A stretch of 58,547 nt of DNA, taken from the NCBI GenBank assembly GCA_000151295.1, contig GG745333.1, positions 445,618 to 504,164 on the forward strand, in the 5' to 3' direction. This document shows positions 21,218 through 32,451 of the stretch, in pieces. The position numbers were made by a program, and so were the translations under genes. The notes beneath the pieces were generated by a model that saw nothing but the letters and a program-made list of their open reading frames with translations, was not told where the DNA came from and made no database searches. Positions within the stretch are counted from its first letter, which is position 1. Each line of letters begins with the position of its first letter. Source of the stretch: Allomyces macrogynus ATCC 38327. Lineage: Eukaryota > Blastocladiomycota > Blastocladiomycetes > Blastocladiales > Blastocladiaceae.

Positions 21218-24200
21218 CTAGTCATCATCGCTATCGTCCTCGATCGGCTCGGCCCTCACGCTCATCGAATACAAGTCTTTCTCCGTCACATCGCCCAGCG
21301 GGAGGTCGCGCAAGTAGGCCAGCAGCGCGTCGACGGGCATCAACCCATACACGCACCCGTGCTGCCAGTCGACGATCTCCTCAATGATCGTCGCAACCTT
21401 GCGCCGCTTGTCAAAGTTGATGTGGTGGTTCTCGGGCAAAAAGTCGGGGTTGCCGTCCTCGACAAACGTCAAGTCGGTGATGTAGACGCCTGGCGAATGC
21501 GACTGGTCAGCGCCACGGCACTCGATCCGCTACAAAGTAACAGCGGGCAACCGTACCGAGGAACGGAATGCACGGCTTGGTCGCGGCCTTGAGCGCCTTG
21601 CGGTAGTTGGCGTACTGGCCACTCGCACTCACCATTTCGGTCAGCCGCCTCAGTGCCTCGCGCGACTTTGGGTGCTTGGTTGCAAACACCTACACCCAAC
21701 CATAATCAGTGAGTTGCCGCTCTACCAGTCCCGCAAAAGCCGATAAAAGGGAAGCGTACCGCCCACGTCTTCTCCATCCGATGCACAGGCCCCATGCACA
21801 ACCCGGCCACAATCGCCGTGACCGCATTGAAATTATTCAACGAAGCACACGCCTGCGCGACATGTACCCAATGCTTGATCACGGCGAGTCGCTCCTTCTC
21901 CACCTCACTCGCCACGACCATGTGCGCGACCGTGCGCGAGAGCCGGTTGGTCAGCGTGATCATGACGTCAATGGTCGGCGCCTTGGTGCGACTCGTTTCG
22001 TTGGCCCGGCCCCAGATTTGGTTCACCCACTCCTTGGTCACGATCGCGCGGAAGTGCTTAGCCTCGAGAAGCGTGAGCTGGCGCGCAATTTCGGTCGTGT
22101 CTTGGTCGAGCAGGGCCGTGGTGATGGCTGGTCGGGTCTCGAGTTTCGGCAAGTGCTTGGAGTTGATGACGGGCTTGGGCGCGAGCTTGAGGTCGACGAC
22201 CGGATCCGTGTTTTGCGACTCTTGCATCTGGTTCACGGAGAAGGGAGGTGAGTGGTCGAGTCTCTCCACCTCAGCAAAGTGGAGGAGCGGCGTACCTGCG
22301 TCTTCAAGACGGCAAAGATCTGCTCGACACGGTTCGGCAAGTCGGGTGACACCTTGCTCTTGAGGAACTCGTTGACCTTTACGTAGAGGGCCTTGTCATC
22401 GCTGAGGAAATCGGCAAAATGGCTCTTGATCCACTGCGTAAGCACATCGAGCACTCTATGCGCGGCAGTTGGTCAGTGTCAGCTCAAGTCATGACCCTGC
22501 CATTCGTGGAGATCAACGCACCTGCCGCGGACCGGCATCAGACAGCGTTGCACGTAGCGGTTGAACGTCTCCTCGTCGTCGATCCCCATTGGCGGCGGCA
22601 CGTCGTAGCGGCGAATAAGCAGCGCCAGCAAATCGAGCGACGTGGTGAACGAGTGGTGCGTGAGCAAGAACGTCTTGGCGTACTTATAGTCTTTTGTTGT
22701 CACATCCGTTAGTCCCGGGAAGCACCGCGCTCCACGAAACTTGTAACGCACCCTTGTATGACTGATGCGTGAGCACCTCGACCAGCTTGGCCAACCGCCC
22801 ACCGCGCACCTGCTTGCCGTCATCAAACACGAGCCCTTCATCCGCATACAATTCCTCGGCCTCGCGCAGCAACGTCGCTGCACTCGGCTTCTCCAACCCG
22901 ACCTCCCCACCGGCGGGCCGCACGATGCGGGACCCGCAGGCATCGCACCGCGGAGAGCTGCACGTTCTCCCATAACCGCACATGCACGAATCCTTTCCCG
23001 TGCATCACCGTTCTGCAACTCGAGCGCGTGGTCAATCTCGACCCCCTTGACAACACGTACGCGCGGGACAATCTCGTGCGCACGCATAACCACTTTCTTC
23101 ACCGCCAACAAGCTCGGTACCGTCGTATCAAGCATCGCCTGTGCGGCGCCCTCGGGCGGCCACACGCCCGACGCGACATGTGCGCGCTGCAGAACCCCGG
23201 CACCGGCAGCCCCGCGCCTTCGCAATATCGTCAGCGAGCGCGGCACGCAGCGTCACGCTCCCATCGGGCGTCGTCAAGTCGTGCGACATGTCACGGATAA
23301 CGCGGTACGCGAGCACGTCTTCCGCGACCCGGTCGAGCGCCGCATAGACGGCCGCCGCACAAGCACGGTACTCGTCCTTGGCCGACCGCTGCACGGCCGC
23401 GCGCAGGTCCTTGACGCGCGCAGCCAATAAGCCCACGGCCGCATCGAGGTCCGCGAAAAATGGCGCGTCCTCGTCGCTCGGTATGGCGACGGGGGACGTG
23501 GGCACCGACGTCGGCGCGGCCGAGGCCATGGCGTCAGCCTCGGTCCGTTCCGTCGGTGGGGTCCGTGCCATAGACTCGATTTTCTGCAAGTTGGCTTCGC
23601 GCCGGTACTCGTCAAAGTCCTTGGCGGCGATCCCGGAGCCGGATACGGGGCGCGACCCGCCGAGCGGGTGGTGCTTGCTGTGCCACAGATGTCGCACGAG
23701 GTCGGTCACGTTGAGCGTGCCTGCGGGCCAGCACCCGGAGACGTTGGCGATCCGGACCAGGTCTTCGACCGCGTCGAGCACGGTCATGGCTTCGCGGATC
23801 ATGTCGGGGACGGCTGTTGGCGGTGGCCAAATGCCCGATGCGAGCCGTGCAGCGCGCAAAAGGCCCGGTGCTGATTCTTCCTGAACGCGGCGGCACTGGT
23901 CAGCGATGGCTGCGGCGACGGCGGGTGGCATATGTTCGCCGAGAATCCGCGCGCAAAGTTTCTGGACGGTGCTGGCGGCGAGGACGGCGGTCGCCGTGTA
24001 CTGCGTCTTGTCGGTCGTGGCCGCATGCCGGATAAGGTGGAGAACATGTAGGGCGAAGCGCGCGACGTCCACGTCGAGATCAGATCCGAGCATCGGGAGC
24101 CGGTACAGGACGGTGGTGAATGCGACTTGCAGGTCGCCCTCGAGCCCGAGCGCCACATTGACGAGGTCCGGGACGAGTTCGGCGAGCGGGGGTGCTGGGG

Positions 24201-25854
24201 GTGGAGCAACTGTATTGTGGCGGAACAGGACGGGGCTTCTCCACTGGATCCAGGCCGCGGCCTGGCCCGCACCCGCATCGAGCAGCTCGGCGTTCGTGTC
24301 CTGCGCCGTCTGCTTGGCAATCTTGGTCGGGACCGACTTGACGAGCGCGCGCGCCGACATGGCCGATTCGGGCGACGCGATCGTCAGCAGCCGCTCGACT
24401 TCGAGCTCGGCACCCGACGCAATCACCGACGCGGACGTTAGCGACCCTGTGGTGGGTCCTGGCGCTGGCTGGTACCACGTAAACGCCTCGTTGACTTGCC
24501 GTCGCAAGTCCCACCCGCGGCGCAACCACGCGAAAAACGGCTGCGGGATCGCGACTTTGCCGACCTTGAGCAAGTGGTCGACAACGGGGAAGTGCAACAT
24601 CCACGCCGCGACCATGAGGTCGCGCTCGGTCGGCACAGCGCCGCGCTCCATCAAGTACGCGACGATCTCCAGATGACCACCGAACGCGGCCAAGTGCAGC
24701 GGCGCCATGCGCGGGTGGCCTGGTGCGCCATGAACCGAGACGCGTGCTTCCTCAACGAGGAGGCGCACAATGTCGAGCGATCCTCCCATGGCCGCCCAGG
24801 CGAGCGGGGACATTCCGTGCTCGTCGGGCGCGTCAACGAGCGAGGGCGGGCCCAGGAGTCGTGGGACCAGTGCGCGTGCGAGTTCCGTGTGACCATACGC
24901 GGCCGTGATTCGCGCGACGGCCGGAATGTCGATGACGACGTTGGTCGGCACACGACCAGGTTCGGTGAGGGGCGCGAGGTGCCACGTGAGCCCGTGCACG
25001 GCCATGGCCGTGGGAGATGCGGTCGCACCCATGAGTTCGTGCGGGAGCAAGTTGGGTCTTGGCGCAGCGTTATCGATACGGGCGCCATAGCGTACAAGTG
25101 CGTTTGCCATGGCGGGCCATGCGAGAGCCTCGGCCACGTCAAGCGGAGTCGCACCCGCGGCATTGGTCACGTTGGGGTCGGCACCGCCCTTGCGCAACAG
25201 GAGCAGGGCGAGGGCCATGTCGCGGTGCATGATGGCGAGATGCAGCGGCGTGTTGCCGAGGTGGTCGGCGGGGGCGTTGAGCGTGCCGGCGGCGGCAATG
25301 CGCGTGGAGATAATTTTTGCGGCATCAGCGGCGGCCCAGTTGGGGGTCGTTGACGCGGGTGCGGGTGCGGTGGACGAGGAGGAGCCGCTTGCGAGCGACG
25401 CGGCCGTCAAGTTGGGTGTTGCCGGGTACTTGAGAGCGGCAGCACCAGCCGCGCACAGGTCGGTCAGGCCCGATGTGGGCACGGGTAACAGGTCGACCGT
25501 CGACGGCGGATCGGTATTGCACTCCAGACTGGTCGTGGAAGAAGCGCCGGCGTCGCGTTTCGACTTGGTGCCGGAGCGCTTGAGGTTGGTGGGCACGTCA
25601 TGGTTGACGCGTGCGAGCACGTTGCCAGTGGATTTTGACTTGGAACGGAGCAGGCTCGACAGCAGGCTCGGCATGGTGGTAGCGGGCGCGGAGCTGAATG
25701 GAATGCGGGTAGTTGCGTCAAGATCGCTTCTGCGGGCCCGCGGTGGAGCGTAATCCGCCGCGTACTCGACGACGGCGCTGACGTTGACGTTGCCGCCCTC
25801 GCTGGCGACAATCGCCTTTGAACACTTTGAACAGGAGAAGAGGCGTCCCTCCAC
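21218..25854 (-). CDS. Ankyrin-repeat Ras guanine-nucleotide exchange factor (multi-exon, one frameshift)
   Basis: Activates a Ras-family GTPase by GDP release. The first large exon starts at 25854 (N-terminal CSKCSKAI Cys pair) and runs to about 23210. It carries ankyrin repeats (GNTPLHLAIMHRDMALALLL, MSPLAWAAMGGSLDIVRLLV, APLHLAAFGGHLEIVAYLM). Two related helical segments follow, LASGIWPPPTAVPDMIREA and VASGVWPPEGAAQAMLDTT; I recall this type of motif from fungal RasGEFs. Next come a CDACGSRI Cys pair, the RasGEF_N domain (LAKLVEVLTHQSY to about 22240) and the catalytic CDC25 domain (22230-21218). Its hallmarks include LTLLEAKHFRAIV, LNNFNAVTAIVAGL and PCIPFLGVYITDLTF, the last spanning a spliced junction. 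At least five short introns follow the first exon. Near 23215 the frame changes inside a GCGGGGC run without an intron, so a one-base error is likely. Confidence 0.88.
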
Positions 25855-25894
25855 GGTGGGCTGACCCGCATGTGATCACTCTGAGGACAGCAGA

Positions 25895-27174
25895 ATGCCC
25901 CACCGCACCCGGCAAATTGCTGCACTGACTGGCTGGACTCTGGCCGCAAGCTGCCGCCGTTTCCGACGTGGCCACCCGCTGCAAGGACCGCGAAACATGG
26001 CGAGCCAAGAGACACTCTTCACTCTTCCACCCGATGCCTTCACCAGGAGCCTTGCCGACATGGCGCGCAAATACGTCCGACGCGCCGGCATCCGCCAACA
26101 AAGTCTGCAAGACCAGCACTTAATCAGCGCGCTGGTTCCCTTCACCTGGTCGGTCGATTCGATGCAGGACACGATGCCGCCGCCAGTCCAAATTGCACCC
26201 GTTCTCGCTGCAAACCCAGCGCCAGCGCCAACATCAGAGCCTGCACCTGCACCTGCACCTGCTTCAGCGCCCACTCCGGTGCATGTCGCGCATGCTGCCG
26301 CACCACCACCAGTTCCAACTGGCGCAAACATTCCTTGTTCCCGCATGGTTTCGGATTTCAAGGTTGGAGATGCGCAAGGCGCCATTGTTGATTACTTGGG
26401 CACTAGCAATGGGCGCCTGCACTGGACGTCCAGCCAGTTGGCAGTACATCTCAAATCCACATCCCACCACGTTTCCAAGTTGCTCTCCCTCGTTTGCCCC
26501 CGATGTCTGTGCCAGTTTATTGTCCAGGACAGACACGGTCCATGCGCCTCGGTTTGGCATGGTGTTCCGGATGGCTCAGTCGAAGAATCCAATCTCAGCG
26601 ACCTCCGAAAGACGTTTCAAGAGGCCGGGGAACGGGTCCGTTCACATGTGCGTGAATCTTCTTGGCCGCTAATTTGGTCCAGTTTTTTGGCGCGTTCAGG
26701 GCGACCGCGTCGTTTGATCTCAATATGATCCTAGCACACCTTCCTCCGGTCATGCTCTCGAGGATCACGAACCTCAACTCGACGCTGGCGCGCGGACACA
26801 TTGCCCTGAAGCTGTTTGCATTCCTGGAGCTGCGTAAGTCTTGCCCTCCCTCGCTGATCTTGCGCGCATCCGCGAGTGGCTTGCAACTGACCTTGCTCCA
26901 CAGCGAGAGGACGCACGCTGAAAACGTCACCACCACCCGCCACCCACCGGCGGTCGGCCATCATGCACTTGCTCGGCGTCGACGAATGGACATGCCCCTA
27001 AAAGGCTGCCAATAAGCTCTATGACCGCTGGCTCGATACGCTCAAGGCCAAGCATGGCGCGGCGTGGGCGGTGCCGGTTCTCGAAGCGCACAGCCGCGTT
27101 TTTGGTGCTTCGCGGACGGATCCGTCTGCGTCGGGCGAGGTCGCTTTGGCACCCGACACAGGCGCTTTGGCGTA
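25895..27174 (+). CDS. Unknown protein with a CxxC segment (multi-exon, boundaries uncertain)
   Basis: I do not recognise the family. The first exon opens at 25895, though MASQETLFTLPP at 25997 is an equally good start. It holds a long Ala-Pro linker (about 26200-26300) and then LVCPRCLCQFIV, a possible half zinc site. A convincing intron (GTAAGT at 26834, CTGAC branch-like site, CACAG before 26905) links FFGAFRATASFDLNMILAHL to later sequence. Protein-like sequence continues as NKLYDRWLDTLKAKHGAAW to TAG 27174, interrupted by a TAA near 27000 that may be an intron or an error. The upstream end is only 40 bp from the RasGEF start, so the two probably share a promoter region. Confidence 0.4.
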
Positions 27175-27220
27175 GTCTGCTCCGCGTTCTGTAGCGCTGA
27201 CGTTACCACTCGCTACGCGT

Positions 27221-27928
27221 TTGGCGGCACATAAGTTACCACCCGAGATCCCGCCATTGCAGCCGCCACCACCACTGCCGCCGCAGCAGCAGCAAGAGCA
27301 GACGGAGGCGCGCGACCAGGGCGTGGCGTTGCGGTTGGAGCCGGATGAGCAGCAGACAACGTCGCTGCTGCTCTTGTTGCGGGCCAACGTGTCGCCCCCA
27401 CCACCTCTGCCGCCGCCGTCATTGCAGCACGACCAGGAGACGGCGTTGCTGCGACCAGTGGAGTGCGCGCCGCCTCAGCAGTCGCGGTCGGGCATGCACG
27501 AGGATCGGATGGCGTTGCAGTTGCCTTTATTTCTTGCGCGGCCGCCACCTGAGCAGCTCATGACGCCGCGCGAGGTCGTTCTGCCGCCGCCGGTTTTGGT
27601 GCAGACGGGGTCGAGTGGCCAGGTGCCGCCGCTGTCCAATGACGATTCGGTCGTGGACGTGATTGACGAGAATGACGCGTTGGTCGTGGACGTGATCAAC
27701 GATGACGATGAGGATTTGGTCGAGATCCTGGCGCAGCCAACGGCCAAGAAGCGGTCGGCGCCGGTAACGGACCAAGGTGCTGGGCATTGCGGCAAGAAGC
27801 AGTTCGCGGGAAACGTGCAGTCGAGCCAGGGCGCGGTGCGCTCCGCGTCGTCAGCCGCCGCCGAACCCGTGCGACTCCCGTCCACCCGCATCAAGGACTT
27901 GAAGAAGAGGAAGCTGGGCACCGAGTAG
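27221..27928 (+). CDS. Disordered Pro/Gln-rich protein with SUMO-interaction-like motifs
   Basis: 235-codon frame beginning 46 bp after the previous stop, so it may be the last exon of the preceding gene rather than a separate gene. It is rich in Pro and Gln at first (PPLQPPPPLPPQQQQ). It then carries three hydrophobic-acidic motifs in a row, VVDVIDEND, VVDVINDDDED and DLVEIL, which look like SUMO-interaction motifs. The end is basic (IKDLKKRKLGTE), suitable for nuclear localisation. No folded domain was recognised. The opposite frame (27475-28038) is judged a shadow because this strand has the cleaner acidic and basic motifs. Confidence 0.4.
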   Translation: MAAHKLPPEIPPLQPPPPLPPQQQQEQTEARDQGVALRLEPDEQQTTSLLLLLRANVSPPPPLPPPSLQHDQETALLRPVECAPPQQSRSGMHEDRMALQLPLFLARPPPEQLMTPREVVLPPPVLVQTGSSGQVPPLSNDDSVVDVIDENDALVVDVINDDDEDLVEILAQPTAKKRSAPVTDQGAGHCGKKQFAGNVQSSQGAVRSASSAAAEPVRLPSTRIKDLKKRKLGTE

Positions 27929-28561
27929 TGCGCGCGGTACGTTTCTGCTCCGCGGTCGCACGCCGTGTCGATTTCGTTCGCTTTTGTCCGTGCTAATTTG
28001 AATTGCCGGCTGATCTTCAGCAAACCCATCGCTTGCAAGCGTCTTTTTTGGTCTTCGCACGTTCAGGCTGGCCTTCAAATCAGGTTGACTTTGTTCTCCA
28101 CCCTGACGATTGTCGCGGGCTCTTCAAAATTCGCGAGCTTTTGGTGCGCATTTCCTAGGGGTTGGTCTGCGTGAAGTGATCAGCGAAACTGGCCGAGTGC
28201 TGGTCTGCTGGTCAGGCGATCGAGGCCGCCACTGACTCCGACCTTGTCACCTCGGCGTTCGCGACCAGCTCACTTGGACATGCAGCACACACGCGGCTAT
28301 CGACGGCCAGTGTGGCAGGGAGAATTAGGCGTCGCCTCTCGGTCAGGCCAGTGTATCGTGCCCGACGCGATCGCCAGAAACTGCCTGCACGTCGCTGTCG
28401 ACCGGCACATCGCCACAGCCGCCGCTTCATTTACTGCTCTGCACCGACCAAACCACGAACCTCTGCCGCTGCTGCTGCTGCAACTTGCCGCACGCACCAG
28501 CTCGCCACCGCGTCTCTGTCCTGACCCACGACTCGCTGCAACCGCACCCGTACCCGGCATC
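27929..28561. promoter_or_regulatory. Upstream region of ARL2
   Basis: About 630 bp before the ARL2 ATG. The last 320 bp are open in the ARL2 frame but encode Arg/Pro-rich sequence unlike any ARL N-terminus, so they are read as leader. No TATA box was seen; CT-rich stretches occur near 28440-28560. Confidence 0.4.
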
Positions 28562-29217
28562 ATGGGCCTGCTCACGATCCTCAAGAAACTGCGCGAAAAA
28601 GAAAAGGAGATGCGCGTATTGATGCTCGGTCTCGACAATGCCGGCAAGACGACCATTCTCAAGCGCATTACGGGTGAACCCATTGCGTCCATCGAGCCGA
28701 CACTCGGATTCAATATCAAGACGCTCGACCATAACGGGTTCACGCTGAATGTCTGGGACATTGGCGGGCAAAAGTCGATTCGGTCCTATTGGCGCAACTA
28801 CTTTGAGCAGACGGATGCGCTCGTTTGGGTCGTGGATTCGGCTGACCGACGCCGGCTCGAAGATTGTCGGGCCGAGTTGCATGCGTTGTTGCTGGAAGAA
28901 CGGTTGGCGGGGGCCTCGTTGCTCGTGTTTGCGAATAAGCAGGATTTGCCGGGCGCGTTGTCGTGCGAGGAGATCCAACAAGTACGTTTGTTGTTGCTGT
29001 GTTACGCGTCAGGACTGACCTGATCTGACCGTTTCGCGCGGATCACACTCCCCAGGTCCTTCAGCTCGACGAGATCAAGACGCACCACTGGTCAATTGTG
29101 CCGTGCTCAGCCGTGACGGGCGACGTCGACGCGGCCGACAAGTTCAACGTGAACCTGCTCAAGGGCATGGACTGGATCGTCGGCGACGTGGCGAGCCGCA
29201 TTTACCTCGTGGATTGA
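28562..29217 (+). CDS. ARL2: ADP-ribosylation-factor-like GTPase ARL2
   Basis: Small GTPase that works with tubulin cofactors in tubulin folding and with PDE-delta-type carriers. Exons 28562-28981 and 29056-29217 with a 74-nt intron give 193 aa, close to the usual 184. Visible motifs are [18 protein letters not shown] (the ARL2-type N-terminus), G1 GLDNAGKTT, the switch region [12 protein letters not shown]3 [20 protein letters not shown]4 NKQDLPGA, and the G5-region sequence CSAVTGD. The [18 protein letters not shown] segment separates ARL2 from ARL1/ARF. All nucleotide-binding residues are intact. Confidence 0.96.
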
Positions 29218-29600
29218 GTTCGCTGTCGCTCTTCTGCTTTGAACCCAAATGTACATTGCTGCGCACGAAATAATACCTGTCGTCACTTTTGCTGGGCAGA
29301 AAAGGTGTTGTTGGGGAGGGCTTGACGAGTACTTGTGATCCCAGCTCGTGGTAAGTAGCCACAGATTTTAGGCCAGACTTCTGTGACGCTGCCACAGCGG
29401 GCGGGAAAAAGAACAGTGGAGAAGGTGGAGAGAATGAAGTATCCTTAGAACGAGCAACAACGACGAAGAGACAATTTTTATTGCGATAATACCCAAGGTG
29501 CAAAGAAGCAACCATGTCGAAGAACAAGCAAAGCCGTGCGCCCTCACGCTAGAGAAATGAAGGCATTTATATACAGCAACAAAATGAAACCCCCTCCTCC
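29218..29600. other. Short spacer between convergent genes
   Basis: 3' flanks of ARL2 (+) and the RING/LON gene (-). AT-richer, with no coding-like frame or RNA gene recognised. Confidence 0.5.
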
Positions 29601-31757
29601 TCACATGATGAGGCACGCATTCTCGTCGGCCTGCGCGGCACCGCCCCCACCTCCGCCATCATCATGCATCGTCGGCACTCGCGCGCGCCCACCGCCCGCC
29701 GCGGGCGCGACCGCACCCCACCACTCGAGCACCATGACGAGCCTCGTCGTTGCCGACGGTACTGTCAACAAATGGTACTTGTTCTGGTCGGCGATTGGCA
29801 AAATGGTCGCGAGCCAGTACGCCCAGGCCCCCGGATCCGCACCGACGGGCGGAAGCGGTCCGGCCTGTGCACGGACGGCTGCCTGATCCCGCGGCGAGAG
29901 GCCTGCGAGGAACCGTTCCGTCCGACGGTGCAGCCAGACATCGAGGTCGCGCAACGTCAAATCCCTTGGATCCATCCCAATCGCGCGCCGGACGCGAATT
30001 TGCGGCACGACCGACCAGATACAGCTCGGCACGATTGAGTCGGGCGTGACGTTATCGAGGTCGCGCACGCGCTGAATTCGGGCGACCACGTACCCGTCGG
30101 GCTTGGCCGATTCGAGCACGCGAAACACGTACGTCCCCGTCGTTTGCACGAGCGATCGGCCGTCGGGTAACCACTCGGCGCGGTCGACGGCCATCATCAC
30201 GCCATACGGCATCGGCGCGTACCCGCGAGAAGGGTCCGGGAGACACATGCCGAATTGCCGCGGTGCGCCCGGTTCCATGACGCGACGCAGCATGAGCCGG
30301 TACCGCGGCTCAAAAATATGCAGCGAGCATGGCGACCCAGGGAAGACGAGACTGCACACGAAAACGGGCGCCGTGTGCGGTTCGTCCGGATCGTGTGGAG
30401 CCGGTGGCGTCGCTGCCGGGTCGGCGGCACGTCGTGCGGCAAGGGGTTCCGGGAAGAGTGTGGCGATGATCGCGGCGAGTTTTGGGTTGGGCCGCTGGTA
30501 GTGCAGGTCGGAGTAGGTGCCGAGCAGCGTGCGGCGGCAGGTGAAGCACCGGAATCCGGTCCCACCGTGTTGGTTGACGGCCTGTTGCGCGCGCACAGGC
30601 GTGTGGTCGAGCGAACGCAGCACGCAGGTGCGGCACGCCGAGTGGCCGCATGGGAAGAGCGTGATGGGGTCGAGGAGCAGCTGGTAGCAAAGCGGGCACT
30701 CGACGAGCGGTTCGAGGTCGGCGAGCGCAGCGTCAGCATCGGTATCGGCATTGGCATCGGCATCGGAGGCAGGCTGGTGTGGTTCCGCAGCAGTGGATGT
30801 CGGCGCTGGCACAGGCACGGGAACGGGGGAGTGGGCGTGCGTGGCATGCAGCGGCGAGGTGGAGCGTGAGCGTGAGCGTGACCGCGACCGCGAGCGTGAG
30901 CGGTGGGGCCGTGACGGGGACGGCGACCTGGACGGTGCGTTCAAACGGAAGTCACGGAGTTGCATCGGAGGGCCGACCACGGGCGGTCCCGATCGGGCTG
31001 AGACCGCAACCGCAGAACGCTTGGCCGCCGGCGCATTTCCGCCCTGCGGATGCGGCTCGCTTCCTGCCGCGCCACGGGACACAAGGCCGTGATGCACACC
31101 GTCGCCGATCGGACTGCAGCCGCGGCTATCACGGCCACCACCACCACCACCGTGCCCGGCCTCGTCATGCCCACCGCCATCACCGCCACTTCGATCCTCG
31201 TGGTTGCCGTTGTCATTGTCGTTGTCGCCACCGTCCGACTCGGCGCGCTTGCGCTTGCTGCGCGTTGGCGGCGACCTTGCTTCAGCGGCTGCTGCGGTCG
31301 GGTCGCCTGCACCGCCTGCGATGACGGGGGGCGGCGGAACGAGTTTCTCGACGAGCTCCGTGAGCATCAGGTCGGTGCCGAGCGCTCCCGGACCGACCCA
31401 CACGTGCGGCCTTGCCGTGCACGCTGCAACGGGGCACGCGACGGAGCGCACAACATTTTCGCCCGCGCGCGGGTCCGCGTCAGGAATATGCGGTAGGCAG
31501 GCGCGGTGCAGCGCGTGGCCGCACGGCAGCGAGACGACAGCGGCCCCACCACGAGCGAGCGGGTACCGGCAGCGGTCGCAGCAGAGCGCGGCGGCCATGG
31601 CATGCAATGAGTCGGCGAGTGGAGCCGGTGGCAGCGCCGGCGCGACGGATGGGCTGTCGTCTGCGGGGGTTGGACAGGGATCCGTGGTCATGGTCGTGCG
31701 GGAGTTGCTGTTGTTGCGGTTGCTGCCGTTGCTGGTCGGGTCATGCCAAGGGTCCAT
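29601..31757 (-). CDS. RING and LON-substrate-binding domain protein (LONRF-like) with a CaaX terminus
   Basis: Likely E3 ubiquitin ligase. Uninterrupted 718-aa frame. A first Cys/His cluster (CDRCRYPLARG, then SLPCGHALHRACLPH) lies near residues 60-120 and a Ser-Arg-rich low-complexity stretch at about 270-305. A canonical C3HC4-type RING starts at residue 354 (CPLC, FPCGHSACRTC, FRCFTC). A LON N-terminal-type domain occupies about 463-680, with features such as LHIFEPRYRLMLRRVM and FGMCLPDP. LONRF proteins share the RING-plus-LON order but usually also carry TPR repeats, which I do not see. The last four residues, CLIM, form a CaaX box predicted to be farnesylated (X = Met), which would tether the protein to membranes. 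A TATA-like tatataat lies at 31796-31803, about 40 bp upstream of the start on this strand. Confidence 0.88.
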   Translation of the reverse strand: MDPWHDPTSNGSNRNNSNSRTTMTTDPCPTPADDSPSVAPALPPAPLADSLHAMAAALCCDRCRYPLARGGAAVVSLPCGHALHRACLPHIPDADPRAGENVVRSVACPVAACTARPHVWVGPGALGTDLMLTELVEKLVPPPPVIAGGAGDPTAAAAEARSPPTRSKRKRAESDGGDNDNDNGNHEDRSGGDGGGHDEAGHGGGGGGRDSRGCSPIGDGVHHGLVSRGAAGSEPHPQGGNAPAAKRSAVAVSARSGPPVVGPPMQLRDFRLNAPSRSPSPSRPHRSRSRSRSRSRSRSTSPLHATHAHSPVPVPVPAPTSTAAEPHQPASDADANADTDADAALADLEPLVECPLCYQLLLDPITLFPCGHSACRTCVLRSLDHTPVRAQQAVNQHGGTGFRCFTCRRTLLGTYSDLHYQRPNPKLAAIIATLFPEPLAARRAADPAATPPAPHDPDEPHTAPVFVCSLVFPGSPCSLHIFEPRYRLMLRRVMEPGAPRQFGMCLPDPSRGYAPMPYGVMMAVDRAEWLPDGRSLVQTTGTYVFRVLESAKPDGYVVARIQRVRDLDNVTPDSIVPSCIWSVVPQIRVRRAIGMDPRDLTLRDLDVWLHRRTERFLAGLSPRDQAAVRAQAGPLPPVGADPGAWAYWLATILPIADQNKYHLLTVPSATTRLVMVLEWWGAVAPAAGGGRARVPTMHDDGGGGGGAAQADENACLIM

Positions 31758-32451
31758 GCTTGACAGGTCCTGGAGCGGGGCGCCGTCGCGCTCCTATATA
31801 ATCGTGCTCAGGTAACGTCGATGACAAAGCGGGCGCGAAAGAGCGACAGATGCGCGTCGACAAGAGGGCGACGGGGTCGGGGCCATTGGTCGGTGCAGGC
31901 GCAGCGAGGCCCGTGCGCGAGGCGCGCAACGAAGCCGCAAACGGGTGGAGAAGGCGGTGAGCGTCGAGCGCAACCTGTGCGTGCGCGCAGTCGTGGCCGG
32001 CGTTGCTGGAAGCATCTTGTCGGTCTTGGTCGTGGGTGTGCTGGCGCAAAAGACGGCGGTGGGTCGTGATCGCGCTCCGGCCGATTTGCTCGGCGACCTG
32101 CCGATGGCGGGATGACCGGACTTCACCATCGAAGCGAACCTGGTGAGGGTTTGGCCAGGGTTTGGCCTTTGGTCAGGGGCACGGCCCACGCGTCTCCGCG
32201 TCACTGGCGCACTGCCCCAGAGACGACCGCCTTTTCCGTTTGCTGCCGCTGCTGCAGCACGCGCGATCAAGCTCGAGCCGCGTCGTCCTCGCCGATAACT
32301 GCCTGCCTGCCGACTTCAACCACGGCGCCCGTCCACTCGCTGCAGCCGCTCACCTCGGTGTGCTTGCTCGTGCCCGCCCGCCCGTGTGCCTATCCGCCCG
32401 CTCGCTCGCGTCGGACCAACCACTCAACCTTACCCTCGCTCAGACCGGCCC
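31758..32451. promoter_or_regulatory. Divergent upstream region of the RING/LON gene and importin alpha
   Basis: About 690 bp between two start codons on opposite strands. Contains the tatataat element near 31800. A direct repeat, gtttggcca followed by gtttggcctttgg, lies at about 32149-32172. Frames here are Arg/Pro-rich and judged non-coding. Confidence 0.4.
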
